From Terfezia claveryi (Eukaryota; Ascomycota; Pezizomycetes; Pezizales; Pezizaceae), in the NCBI GenBank assembly GCA_015179025.1, contig WHUX01000307.1, positions 1 to 49,769 on the forward strand: DNA of 49,769 nucleotides, in the 5' to 3' direction. Within the stretch, counting starts at the first letter, position 1. The number at the start of each line of letters is the position of its first letter. Position numbers and translations under genes: made by a program. The notes under the pieces are model-generated. The model was not told the origin of the DNA, did not search any database, and was given only the letters and a program-made list of their open reading frames with translations. This document shows, one piece after another, positions 32,439 to 43,658 of the stretch.

Positions 32439-33067
32439 TGTAAGGAAGTGGCTTACACATACCCTATGACTAACCCTCTCCCTCACAAATGTATTTCTTA
32501 TGTATTTTCTTACTCAGCAAGCATTTCAAAACACACAATATTCTGTGTGCTATCTGCCTTGCTAATATTTCATATGCTTTCACATGTTATCACATGCTTT
32601 CACATGCTTTCACATGTATAAGTCTAAGTTAAGACTTAACCTATTTTGTACTAAATAGTATTTGGAAGTACTATTTAGAAGATCAGATGATGTTGATCTC
32701 AATCACATGTAAGGGTCAGATGATGGTGTACTGCCTCAGTACTGCCCCAGTACTACCTCGTTGGAAACACATATAGTCCCCTAAATTTCCCTTCAGTTGG
32801 ACAGATAGTTAGAACTCAAAACATAGTTAGAGTACAATCAATATAGAAGTTCCACTGGTTAATTTCTAAGTGCCTTTAGCACTCCTATACTACTTTACCT
32901 ATTACAGTAATCTTATACTACTGGTAATAACTTTAATAGTGAAACTAAACAATACACTATTAGTAATCTACTTTGTAGCATACATTACTAGCCTGAAATT
33001 GTCTGATTAGATTAGATTCTTATCTAATCTAATCTGATTGTCTAGTCCCCTTTTATATACACTTACA
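32439..33067 (+). repeat. 5' LTR of copy G
   Basis: 629 bp. U3 contains a 10-bp tandem repeat cacatgcttt, about five units at 32571-32617, with E-box-like CACATG cores. Near the end is an inverted repeat with 12-bp perfect arms (33005-33016, 33023-33034) and a 6-nt loop. The leader 33068-33356 starts with a T run and holds the 17-nt block at 33106; nothing else seen. Confidence 0.95.
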
Positions 33068-33105
33068 TTTTTTTAACCTAAGAACTTGATTTTTACCTAA
33101 CTAGG

Positions 33106-33122
33106 AAGGCCTGATCAACCTT
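33106..33122 (+). other. Conserved 17-nt leader block in copy G
   Basis: AAGGCCTGATCAACCTT, identical to the block in D and E although the surrounding leader is not alignable by eye. 39 nt after the LTR. Confidence 0.55.
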
Positions 33123-33356
33123 ACCTAATCAACAAAGTTTCTACCAACAAGAGTAGAAACTAAAGCCAGTATAAGCCTACAGCACAAAGCATAGTAGCAC
33201 AAAGTCTGACAGTCAGCAGTAAGACTATCCTCCAAATAGCAATAGTAAGACTATTCAATAAATAGCAACAGCAAAAGCCTACAAATAAGTAGCAAAACAA
33301 TATAAGAGGGCAACAATAATTGTATTTAACTAGCAAATACAAAAGAAAAACAACTA

Positions 33357-33839
33357 TTATCTAATCTGGTAACTCTGAGACCTAGAAACTGCCTCAGAAG
33401 TCCAATAAGGGTGAGGATTATAGGAACTAGCCCTATCAACATCCAAACTCCAGAGAGTATCCCAGCCCCACTCTCTACCTAGCCTAAAGAAAAATTGGGA
33501 ATTCTCCCAGTAAGCAGAATAGGGAAAGTTTCTGTACCTCTCCCTCCAAAAAAAACACAACTACCTGGTAGTCTAACCCCTATGCTTCCATTCAACTTTC
33601 TTCCTAGCATTTAAAGGAAACCCTGCTCCCACAACAATCTCATCAACAAAAGTAACCCTTTTACCCTTCAGCCTCCTCTCTCCCTTACCATAGTCAACCT
33701 TGGTATCAGAAGTAACAGAAAGAGGATAAGAAGGAAGTTGATAAAAAGTAGATCCTTCCTTATCAGGATCCACCTTAAAGAAAGCAGGAATAGAAGAAAC
33801 AGAGTCCAAGGAATTAGTGGTATAATATCTGATAGACAT
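33357..33839 (-). pseudogene. Antisense ORF upstream of gag, copy G (two UAG codons)
   Basis: Minus strand from ATG (33839-33837), overlapping the gag ATG at 33838-33840 in a CATG. One frame of 160 residues to TAA at 33357, interrupted only by two nearby TAG codons at about 33561-33575. Such stops are common in this decayed element. The first 88 residues include K-R-V-T-F-V-D; the second part is aromatic-rich (YRNFPYSAYWENSQFFF, then GWDTLW). Compared with D/E: same location, orientation, size and start overlap, with shared K-x-V-T-F-x-D and W-D...W motifs. No known family recognised. Confidence 0.5.
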
Positions 33840-35800
33840 GGAGACTCCTAAACAAAAAAGTACAAGTGTTATGGAAGGAGGAGCTAGAGCTAGGAAAGGC
33901 AGGAGAAAGGCAATGACAAGTGAGGAACTAGAAGCACTCAAGGCCAAATTAGTTAATACCTCTAAAAAGAAAGTTCCAACTAGGAAGGATATTCCAGAAA
34001 AAGAAATGGAAACAAGGGAAATAGTTATTAGGCCTAATTCATCAATGCCTGAAGTAAGAATTATAACACCTCCTGCAACAAAAGCCTTTTGGGATAAAAA
34101 TGAGTTATCATGGTACTAAAGGATATCACAGATATTTATATACCTAACAATAAATAATATGTTATCAAAAAGAAAAAAGGAACTATTGGCTGAAGCAGCA
34201 GAAAAGTTCATGATTTTTCAATAGAAAGACCAATTTGACAAGTCAGTTCAAATGGACTTTCAACTCTCATCTACTTCAAAAGCAGTATGGCCTTACCCAA
34301 CCTATAACCCATATAAAGGAGTTCCATGGCTAGCATTAAACTAGCCTTTCCTGATACAATATATGCTTATAGGTAACCTGTATGATTTGGAAACTCCAGA
34401 AATAGTACCTTCAATAATAGAACCTGTAGAAACTCATGAGGAGATAGGAAGGAAACTGTTTGGAGCTGGAGACAAGGGTAAGGGGAAAAGTGTGCAATAT
34501 GAAGAAGAAGATGATGGAGACTATGAAACAGATATAGAAGAAATATCTGAAAAAGATATGCCACAACTACCTAAGGATAAGAAAAAGCCATCATATATCA
34601 AAAAGAATAAGAGCCCTGACAAGAAGTCTAGTAGAAGCTCTAGTACATCAGGAAGAAATAGTCTTAAAGTTGGCGTCCTGATGCCATTAGGCGCCACTGG
34701 GCGCCCTTAGGCGCCTTCTAAAGGTATTCTATTCCTTCCTGATGTAGTGCAGCTGGAGGTGGCAGTGAGGACCCAGGATCTGGATCTGAAGATGATGAGT
34801 CAGATAATGACTCTGATGGTGATAAGAAGAAAAGGTCTATGAGAGAATCTAGCCCTCACCACTTGGAATGGTCTAAAAAGACTAGTCAAACTATACCATC
34901 ACAACAAATCAGTAAATCCCTAGTAAAAAAGGCAAACAAACTTGCAAAGATTCCAAACCCACCAATGATTGATAGAGTATCAGAAAAATGGAGGATCAAA
35001 CTACCTTTGACAATTATATGCAACAGTTGCAAAAGTGGGTAGAATACCAAGGGATAGATATAGCAGATTGGGAAAGCTTGGATAGAGCAAGCTTTATATT
35101 TGAGAAGAGTGCTTAGACTTGGTATAATCAGTACTGCTCTGAAAAAACTAATGTTGAGGACAGGAATTTCCATGAATTTATATTAAAACTTAAAGGTAAA
35201 CTCATCTCTACAGTAGCACCTGAAGTCCTATGGAAACAATATCTGGTACACCATCAGAGGCCAGAAATTACTGTCATGCAGTATGCACAGAACCTGCAAG
35301 AATTTAAAATAAAGTGTAAGGATCTGAATGGACAGAATATGATAAGTGATCATGCACTTAAAATGAAACTAGTAGATGGACTAGTACCCTTGCTTAGGGC
35401 TAAAGTCAAAGGACTGATATCATATGAGACAACCTTTGAGGAAATATTAAACAAAATTGCAGTCCAGAAGATATGTTAAAACAAGAAACCAAATCCCTGC
35501 AACAACACCAAAAGAAGTCTGAGAGGCAATGGGGTCCTAGTAAACCTATGGAATGGACTAAGTCTAAATTAAAATTGCCTAAAAAGTGGCTAAGAATGCA
35601 GCTAAAGTAGCAGGCAAGAAAGGTAGACTAGGAGGTCTCTATGGTAACTTCTCTAGTGCCAGAAAGGATAAAACTAAGTATACTCCTTATGGTAAACAAG
35701 AGAAGAAGAGGGAAGAGGCTGCAAGAACAGGGCCTATTATCACTGTAGTCAAAAAGGTCACACTTTAGGGATTGCTCTAATAGGAAGGTGTCTTCAGCTT
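33838..35800 (+). pseudogene. gag: Gag of copy G
   Basis: Starts METPKQKSTSVMEGG and is open to TAA at 34117-34119, then continues in pieces. An acidic/Lys-rich stretch (34440-34660) and a GSEDDESDNDSD-type acidic run (about 34770-34830) follow. The Gag core is at about 34950-35479 (YAQNLQEFKIKCKD... KVKGLISYETTFEEIL), aligning with D's core. The zinc knuckle at about 35725-35775 (x-YH-C-SQKG-H-T, then FRD-C in the next frame) is split by a 1-base shift and its first cysteine is lost. A 49-bp GC-rich insert lies at 34670-34718. Clearly non-functional. Confidence 0.8.
34670..34718. repeat. 49-bp GC-rich micro-insert in G gag with TAAAG repeats
   Basis: A short stretch with three GGCGCC-type units interrupts AT-rich gag and is flanked by TAAAG on both sides (34665-34669, 34719-34723). 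No coding or LTR features. Could be a short non-autonomous insert or a filler repeat. Confidence 0.4.
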
Positions 35801-38060
35801 ACCAATATATGGGATCTAGACTAGGAGTCTGAAGATTCCCACCTTATCAGCCATTCAGACCTAAGCCAACTTGGCCCTCACTAAAGGTAAAAATAGCTTA
35901 TCAGGAAATTGATGAGAAACAACAAGAGTCAGCTGCACTCCAGGTTATGAGAAACCCTAATGACTCAAGGAAGTTCTTAGTGCCAGAAAGCTATAGAACT
36001 TCTAATGTAGCTGAAATTAAAATTAATGGACATATTGCTTATGCACTATTTGATCCATGCACATCAGGTGGAGACTTGATATCAGCAAATTATTGTCAGC
36101 TGTTTAATATACCTTTGAAAGAGATCAGCAAGAAACCTCTAGAAACTGCAATTAAAGGTAGCAGATCTCAAATAACAAATACAGCAACAGTCACAGTAAA
36201 TCTACAAGGATATCAAGAAACTAGAATATTCTATGTAGCCAACCTGAAGGATTGGGATATTATATTTGGAGAACCTGTACTGAGGGATTATAAAGCAATT
36301 ATGAATGTCAAAGATAATGCAATTACTATACAACCCACAGGCAGGACAAGGATTAATATTAATATACTTAAAACTAAGGATACACTTAGAAGAGTCACAA
36401 CTGCAGCAATGAATATAGGGAGAACAGAATATGACTGGAATGATAATGAAGACCCACATGCTATATTGACTCAAGTTGGAGGTAGATTACTATACCACCC
36501 AAAGCCAACTCCAGCAATTCCATGGTTACAACATGATCTGGTGGATAACCTAGAAGAAGACCAGGAATGGTCACAAGAATGGTTTGACTCATCAGATTGG
36601 TCAGAGCTAGAAGATAATGGAAGCTCTCTAATCATTACAAATGCAGTTAATCTGGAAGAAGTGGAGTTTAATATATTTGAAGAATTCCCTGAATTATTCC
36701 TAGAAGAAAAGCCAACTGCATTGCTACCAATCAGAGAACCTTATGACATCATGCAACATAAAATTATAGTTCCTGATAGTGCAACCTGAGAACCTGCATA
36801 CTATACAAACTATACAAGGTTTCTGGATCAGGTGACTGAGAAAATGAAGACAGAGCTAGAATCTGGAAGGATAGTGCCATCTAGCTCACTCAACAGTATC
36901 CTTATATTTACACAGCCTAAAAGGGATTTAGATAAGAATGGCAAACAATAGGCCAGATTCTTATTGCACTGTGTACCTAGAAACAAGCTAGTACAAAAGG
37001 ATAAAACACCCATGCCCAATATTAAAGCAATACTGGACTGGAGAGCTAGCAAGGAATACATCTCAGCAGCTGATCTAGTAGATGGCTATTACAATATTAG
37101 GCATGCACATGAATCAGTGAAGCATAGCACCTTTACAAATTATCTAGGGAAATTTGACTCATTGGTCATGCAGCAAGGTGATTGTAATACACCTGCAACC
37201 ATAATGAGGGCTATGAACTGGTTATTAAGGATTATATTGGAAAAACTGTCATAGTTTATTTAGATGATATTCTGATTAGAACAGATACCCTAGAAGAACA
37301 TAAGGAAGTATTGAGAGGGATCTGCAGGATATTGGCTAAGGAAAAGTTTTTCTTCAACAAAAAGAAATGCCAAATCCTTGCTCCAAGGCTAAAAGTGCTG
37401 GGATTCATTGTCACCAAGCAAGGGCTAGAAATGGATCCAGAAAAAATTAACTCAATAGCTAATTACCCAATCCCTGACTCAAAAAAGAAATTGCAAAAGT
37501 TTCTAGGAATGGTAATTATTTGAGAAGGTTTTGTCTAGAATTGGGAGCTATAGCCAAACCACTATCAGAACTGCAAGGATCAACTAAGAAGTACATGTGG
37601 ACTCCCTTACATAATGAGTTATTCAAAAAGATTAAGGAATTAATAATGAGTAACAAAGTGCTCAAACCAATTAATCATGACTCAGGCCTTCCAATCTATT
37701 TAATTACAGATGCCAGTAATACAGGGATCTTAGGATGGATTGGCCAAATGGAGAATGGTGTTATCAGGCCAGCAGAATTTCACTCTAGGAAATTAAATAA
37801 TGGACAAATGAATTACACAACAACTGATAAGGAGTTATTAGCAATTATTGACTCATTGAGGTATTTCAGGCCTGAACTACAGGGTCATAAAGTGATCATC
37901 CAAATAGATCACAAACCCTTAGTCACATTTATGGATAGTATCCTTGAAAGTCAGATGAAAGAAGGTAGCAAGAGACTATAAGTCAGTTTGACCTAACCCT
38001 AGAATACATTCAGGGAAAGGACAACCACATAGCAGATGTACTGTCCAGAGGAGTATATAG
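35801..38060 (+). pseudogene. pol: Pol of copy G, first part: protease, RT, RNase H
   Basis: Protease in an open stretch of 280 codons (35947-36789): AYALFDPCTSGGDLIS at about 36030-36080, then ETAIKGS and WDIIFGEP, aligning with D. The motif has D-P-C-T-S-G-G, not D-S/T-G. RT (36800-37513): ADLVDGYYNI, MQQGD, then YLDD at about 37258-37269 after a TAG at 37252. RNase H (37520-38060): ITDASNTGILGWIG, IQIDHKPLVT and a final IADVLSRGVY-like end. Stops and shifts at 36787, 36950, 37252, 37521 and 37979. Confidence 0.85.
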
Positions 38061-39657
38061 TCCCCCAAATCCTCCTCTATTAAACAGTCTTCTCACCATA
38101 CAACTACCTTACTACAACATCCAGTAGTAACCAACCACCTCTCTCTTCCATACAAACTTTCAAGAGAACTCCTCCCCCACATTCTCCATCACCACCATGC
38201 CTGCCTCTCTAAACCAATAGCTCAGGATCAGAGGAGCCACTGGGAGACCAGTGACTCCACCAATCCTTAGGAGAAATTCTACCAACACCATCAACAGGAG
38301 AAGGAGACTCCCTCCTCTCCAGATCACCACTACCAACCTCCCACAAAGGATGTGCAGGAGGTTGATGGCACTAGGCCTGTCTGGCATGACAGAGAAGGCC
38401 TTAATGCAATCTTTGAGACTGAAAGGTACCAACCAATAGCTGAAGATGATCCTGAACCTGATGAGTCTAACACACCCATAGAAATTTAGGCTAAGATAGC
38501 TCCAACGGAGCCAGCAGCAGTCCAAACTGCTGCCACCACTACCAGGGCCCAGGCCCAACAGCAACAACAAGAGGAGGAAGAGAGAGGAAGGTCAGTTACA
38601 AGAAAACCCAAGTTTCAAGTAGTAATTAACAAAGAACCTAGTACCTCCTCTCCCTCTACTCTTGCTACCCCTGAGGCAGAGGACCTACAGGAATGGACAC
38701 TTGTGGATGAGTCCTCTGACTCAGATGAACCTGAGGAATGGGAAAGAGCCAGGGAACCCATGACTACAGAACAGATGGAACAGTCCTTGAGAAGGGCTGA
38801 TAGGGGTTCTGTGGTTGTGGGAAACCTTCAGGAGTGGAACCCCACTCTTAAGGTACCTTGAAGAGAAAGGCAGTCTCACCTAAGTGCAAGGATAAGGCAG
38901 ACAACAAGAAGGTGCACTTCCAGTCTCCTCCTCCTCCAGGAGCCTCCCTGCATCCTCTGTCAGCACTCTTCCTGACATTTTCCTGAGGAACTAATCCTCC
39001 CATCCTCCTCCAACAGAACCAGTCCAAAGTGTTTCTGTTCCCAATGTGGTAAAGTGGACCACAAAACTTCCCAATGCAACAACAAAGATCCTGGTATTAA
39101 TCTTTGTGACAAATGTTGGGTATTTGAACACTTCAAGGAGGATTGTCCTAGACACACTAAATTTCTCTCCCAGATGTACCAACTACATGGAAACCACTCA
39201 CCTCAGCAACAAGTGCCCCCTTGACAACAAACTCTTTCCACTGCAATATCCACTCCCAGCAGAAACCATTAGGAAATGCAGCATATGCAACCAAGATGGT
39301 TACTGGTCCTACCTATACCCAAATCTTCCAAAAGTCACTACTATAGGAGGAAAAGTGATACCAAGATACAAGTATTGTCTTGGCTACCATAACCTGAACA
39401 AAAACTTTGTCAGCTCCTGTGGCACTAGGAAAAACAACCTGAAGGCCCTTAATAAGCCCTTCCACAATAGTGACCACCTGAAAAAGACACTAGGAGTCCA
39501 GGATGAAGATGAAAAAAGCATGGAACCAGATTTGGTAATTGCTGAGTGGATAAGAGATCATGAGTTAGAATGGTATTATGGAGAAGAGCTGGAAAAAGAT
39601 ACAGTGTTTGGACCACTGTACTTAAGAGTAAAAAAAGAGAACAAGTACCTACAGTAA
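38061..39657 (+). pseudogene. Zinc-knuckle module between RNase H and integrase, copy G
   Basis: Pro/Ser/Gln-rich and acidic low-complexity sequence (38100-38860), then knuckles C-SQ-C-GKVD-H-KTSQ-C (about 39027-39070) and C-DK-C-WVFE-H-FKED-C (about 39105-39150). After a frameshift come C-SI-C-NQDG-Y-WSYL-Y (about 39277-39320; H and C replaced by Y, as G-to-A and C-to-T changes would do) and a fourth Cys/His cluster (about 39370-39420). Ends in an acidic stretch (DEDEKSMEPDLV...EWYYGEELEKD). Same position and make-up as in D. Confidence 0.7.
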
Positions 39658-41405
39658 AGGTACAGGATGGGTTTATGTACCTGTTGAAGAATTTTGCTTG
39701 GAGGATGGTTATTTCTAAGGGACTACAAGTTAAAGGTAACCCTGCCTCTGAAGCCCTTATCTAACAAGCACATGTCACTACTGACATGGAGGCCTTGCAA
39801 AAACAGCAGAAGAGCTTACCAATAAGTACATCTTTCAGGATTTTTATAAGTAGGTTGAACAATTTGTGAGGAGTTGTGAAACCTGCCAAATCACCAAAGG
39901 ATCCACACAGAAACTTCCTGGATTTCTTACTCCCCTGAATGTACCTACTAGGCCATGAGGTAGTATGGCTATGGATTTTCTTAGTATGAACCTGTTATGA
40001 TTTCATGTACTGAATTTACTCTTGGTTACAGAACTCCTAAAGATGATAAGCCTCACATGTTGTTGTTTCATAAGTATTAGTCATGACTGACAGGCATTCT
40101 GATTTCACATTCTTGTTACCTGTTGTAGACAATGTTGATACATTAGGGGTTATTGATATCTTTAAAGATTCATTAAGCCTAATATGGGATTCCCTTATGA
40201 AATTGTTTCTGACCAAGACCCCTTGTTTATGTCTACTACATTTCAAGATTGGATGCAGAAAAATGGAATTATGCATAAAGCATCTTCTACATATCACCCC
40301 CAGACTGATGGGACAAGTGAAAAAAGAATAGGACAATTATTCCTATGTTTGCAGCTAAGAAGCTGGAGCAGAGAATGAATTGGGTACAAGCCACACCTTC
40401 TATTCAAATAGAGGTAAATGCAAGAGTTAGTACTATAAGAGGACTTTCCCCCTTTGTTACCAAGCTAGGATACTAGCCTAATTTATCACCACCTATCCTG
40501 CCTCACCCAATTCCTACCTATTCAAACCCTACAACCAGATTTTACCAGGTTGCTAAAACCTTACTAAAGCAAAAAAGGACCAAATTCAGCAAGCTAACAA
40601 ACATAGAAGAGCCTCCCCTGATTACCAAGTCAATGATCAGGTGATGCTATCAACAAAGAACCTCCCAGCAAGGTACTACTCCTCCAAACTATCCCCTAAA
40701 TGGATAGGCCCCTTCACTATTACCAAATATTCACTATGGAGTCAAAATGCTAAACTTGACTTCACTAACTTCTCTGACCTTAATAATATCAACAATTCCT
40801 TCCACACCTCACTTCTCAAACCCTTCTTCTCTAATCCAATACAACTGTTCCCCTCCAGAACTCTGAAACAACCAGGACCAGTTAAGGAAGACAGGTATGA
40901 GGTAGAAAGAGTTTTGGAATTTAGGTCACAACCTAGAACAGGAAAGTTGCAGTACAAAGTGAAATGGAAAGGATGGCCTCATAAGTTTGATGAGTGGGTA
41001 TATACTGATGGTGTTGATAAGTTATTGAAAAAACAATTCCAGTTGACTGGTAGTAAGCAAGCAACTTACAAAAAGAGAAAGGTTGGTGAGAATAAGCTTG
41101 GCAAGAATAAGACAAGGAAAGAAACCTTGGAGATGATTAATAATGAAAGGACAAAAGTCCTTGCTCCTCCTGTTTCATCTAATGCAGTCAAGATTGACAA
41201 AGGCAAAGGGAAAGAGATAGACTTACCCCAATTGATGCTTAGACATTTCTTTAAAGAAAGACAACTACAAAGGGTAATTAGTCAGTATTTTGATGACATT
41301 CCTGTTGTTAAGGCTTTCAAGCAGGGGTATGATAATATCAGGTATGATACAGGAGCAGAAGGTAGTAGTTCCTACAAGATAGGAACAATAGGTATTATGG
41401 ATTAA
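39658..41405 (+). pseudogene. Integrase, chromodomain and C-terminal tail of copy G
   Basis: Integrase: zinc-finger end (CETCQITKG, about 39877), AMDFLSM (about 39970), VSDQDPLFMST (about 40205) and TDGTSEK (about 40305), in several frames. Then an open frame of 254 codons (40641-41405): GPF segment (WIGPFTITKY), chromodomain (RYEVERVLEFRSQPRTG...VKWKGWPHKFDEW, about 40890-41005) and a tail of about 120 residues, Lys-rich at first (KKRKVGENKLGKNK), ending at TAA 41403-41405. The chromodomain keeps its aromatic positions and looks less damaged than the rest. Confidence 0.88.
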
Positions 41406-41467
41406 ATGTTAACTACTAATGTACATAATCCAGACCCTGTTTATTTCCTAGGATGGAGTTTTTATCT

Positions 41468-41480
41468 AAACAGGGAGGCA
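41468..41480 (+). other. Polypurine tract of copy G
   Basis: AAACAGGGAGGCA directly before the 3' LTR at 41481. The 62 bases between the pol stop and this show no feature. Confidence 0.7.
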
Positions 41481-42109
41481 TGTAAGGAAGTGGCTTACTC
41501 ATACCCTATGACTAACCCTCTCTCTCACAAATGTATTTCTTATGTATTTTCTTACTCAGCAAGCATCTCAAAACACACAACATTCTGTATGCTGTCTGCC
41601 TTGCTAATATTTCACATGCTTTCACATGTTATCACATACTTTCATATGCTTTCACATGTATAAGTCTAAGTTAAGACTTAACCTATTTTGTACTAGATAG
41701 TATTTGGAAGTACTATCTAGAAGATCAGATGATGTTGATCTCAATCATATGTAAGGGTCAGATGATAGTGCACTGCCTCAGTACTACTCCAGCACTGCCC
41801 TGTTGGAAACACATATAGTCCCCTGAATTTCCCTTCAGTTGGACAGATAGTTAGAACTCAGAACATAGTTAGAGTACAATCAATATAGAAGTTCCACTGG
41901 TTAATTTCTAAGTGCCTTTGGCACTCCTATACTACTTTACCTATTACAGTAATCTTATGCTACTGGTAATAACTTTAATAGTGAGACTAAACAATACACT
42001 ATTAGTAATCTACTTTGTAGTATATATTACTAGCCTGAGATTGTCTAATTAGATTAGATCCTTATCTAATCTAATCTGCTTGTCCAGTCCCCCTTTATAT
42101 ACACTTACA
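41481..42109 (+). repeat. 3' LTR of copy G
   Basis: 629 bp, same length as the 5' LTR, with scattered, mostly transition differences. CACATG repeats at about 41610-41658; the terminal inverted repeat is slightly decayed here (about 42045-42080). Confidence 0.95.
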
Positions 42110-42114
42110 CCTTG

Positions 42115-42371
42115 CCTCTTGCCTCCAGCCCTTGCCCTGTCCCAGCCTTCCCTTAATCACACCCGTAGTGCTTTTAAGTGTGTCTTGCTCTAGCCTCTGC
42201 CTTCTGAACATCCTGCCTCCTGTGACATCGTCCGTGACATCTGTAACAAGTATCCGTAACCAGCCTAGTTTTCCTAGTCACACACATAGCACTCCTATGT
42301 GTGTCTCACCTTGTTCCTGTACTCGCCCCAATGTACTCCTTGGACGCCTTGTCCTCAGAGCTGTCGTAATA
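42115..42371 (+). repeat. 5' LTR of copy J, right part
   Basis: Resumes J's LTR after G and its CCTTG duplication (42110-42114). U5 with decayed CACACATAG hairpins; the end is GTAATA instead of GTTACA. Followed by CTACACTGGATAAC, a decayed primer-binding region. Confidence 0.88.
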
Positions 42372-42406
42372 CTACACTGGATAACTTTGATCAACCGGTA
42401 CGCTCA

Positions 42407-43658
42407 ATGTCTACCCAAGACACCACTCCCACGCTCGCAGTCAGATTTCGTGCCTGGCAAGCTCTGCCCATCCCTATAAACCAGGCCGACTTCGGCAGCT
42501 ATTGCTAGACCATTATCGATATCTATCTTACTGTAGATACATTAGGTCAATGGCTGGAATCAGCCATACATGAAGAACAACAAAAACAGACTAGGGCCAA
42601 TGATGAAGTTACAATACTCACTGAAGACCTCCTTTCTTACCAGGCCGACCTCACCTCCTACTAAAACAACCTCGTGACCACCCAGAACGACTTAGTCAAT
42701 GAAAGAAGAACTATCCAGACCCTGAATAGGGCCCTAGATACGATCAGATTCCAAATAGCCCCAGCACCCTAAGCATCCCAGGCACCCAAGAAATAGGATC
42801 TCTCCACCCCACTGAAGTTTAATGGCGATAGGACTTGCCTGAAAGCCTGGAAAAATTCCATCAAGATTAAACTGAATGGGGATACTGCAAAGTTCCCTAC
42901 CATTTAGTACCGATTAGCCTATGTATACGGTGTACTGGAGGGCATAGCTTTAGACCAGGTCCAACCCTATATGCTCAATGACCGCTTCAACCTCCCTGAC
43001 GTCACTACTTTATTCACAATCCTCGACTGCGCTTTTGGAGACTCAGATCCCATAGGTATGGCAACTCATACTCTACAAGAACTAAAACAGAGAGGACATG
43101 ATCTCTCAGCGTATGTGGCTGAATTCTCTAGGTTGGCAGCAGAGGTGGAGTGGAACGATCAAGTGAAGTGGGAACAATCGAGGAAGGCCTTAATATAAAG
43201 CTTAAAACGGCCCTCCTGCAATCTCTAGATGTTAAAACTCTCGACGAATACATTGATCAGGTATTGAAGATGGAGCAAAAATTAGCTAGGTTGAGAGCCC
43301 AAACCAGCGCCTCCAGTACCTATCGGCCTGTGAGAGTACAGCACCCCTAGAGTCAAATATAGCAACCGCGACCTCAGAAGCTGAGCCCTCAGACCCAAGC
43401 TATGGCCTATAAGCCAGCCCACCCATCCCTTGTGGCTGGCGGCACCACCCCATGGATTTATCATCAGGTAGGCCCCACCTAACACAAGAAGAGAGGGAAT
43501 GTCGCCACAACAATGGGTTGTGTATCGCCTGTAGGAAAGTGGATCACTTTATTGCAGCATGTCCCCTCCGCAAGAACCACTCCCTAGCTGCCCATGCTAT
43601 ATCCGAGTCACAGATCTAGGAAGTTGAAGAGTCAGGAAAAAGGGAGTCCCTTGCCTAG
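42407..43658 (+). pseudogene. gag: Gag of copy J
   Basis: Starts MSTQDTTPTLAVRFRAW, aligning with copy I. Then TAG and TAA codons and shifts appear in quick succession (42506, 42660, 42770, 42905, 43196, 43350). The Gag core and zinc knuckle (C-IA-C-RKVD-H-FIAA-C, about 43528-43562) are recognisable. The stop corresponds to TAG at 43656-43658. The slippery heptamer has decayed to AGGAAAA and one stem base is changed, so frameshifting would be weakened even without the other lesions. Confidence 0.86.

Larger units (their letters stand above)
32439..42109 (+). mobile_element. Family 3 chromovirus, copy G (both LTRs, perfect target duplication)
   Basis: 9671 bp with two 629-bp LTRs (TGTAAGG...CTTACA) and CCTTG on both sides (32434-32438, 42110-42114), inside J's 5' LTR. 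Same gene plan as D (leader block, antisense ORF, gag, protease, RT, RNase H, zinc-knuckle array, integrase, chromodomain, tail) but clearly diverged in sequence. All genes have stops or frameshifts. AT-rich compared with family 1. Confidence 0.95.

Noticed and set aside
34670..34718. SINE or tRNA-derived insert
   Set aside because: Too short, with no A/B box that I can see.
38880..38940. K-K-V-H-F in G as a second phosphatase-docking motif
   Set aside because: Single copy in low-complexity sequence with no counterpart in D.
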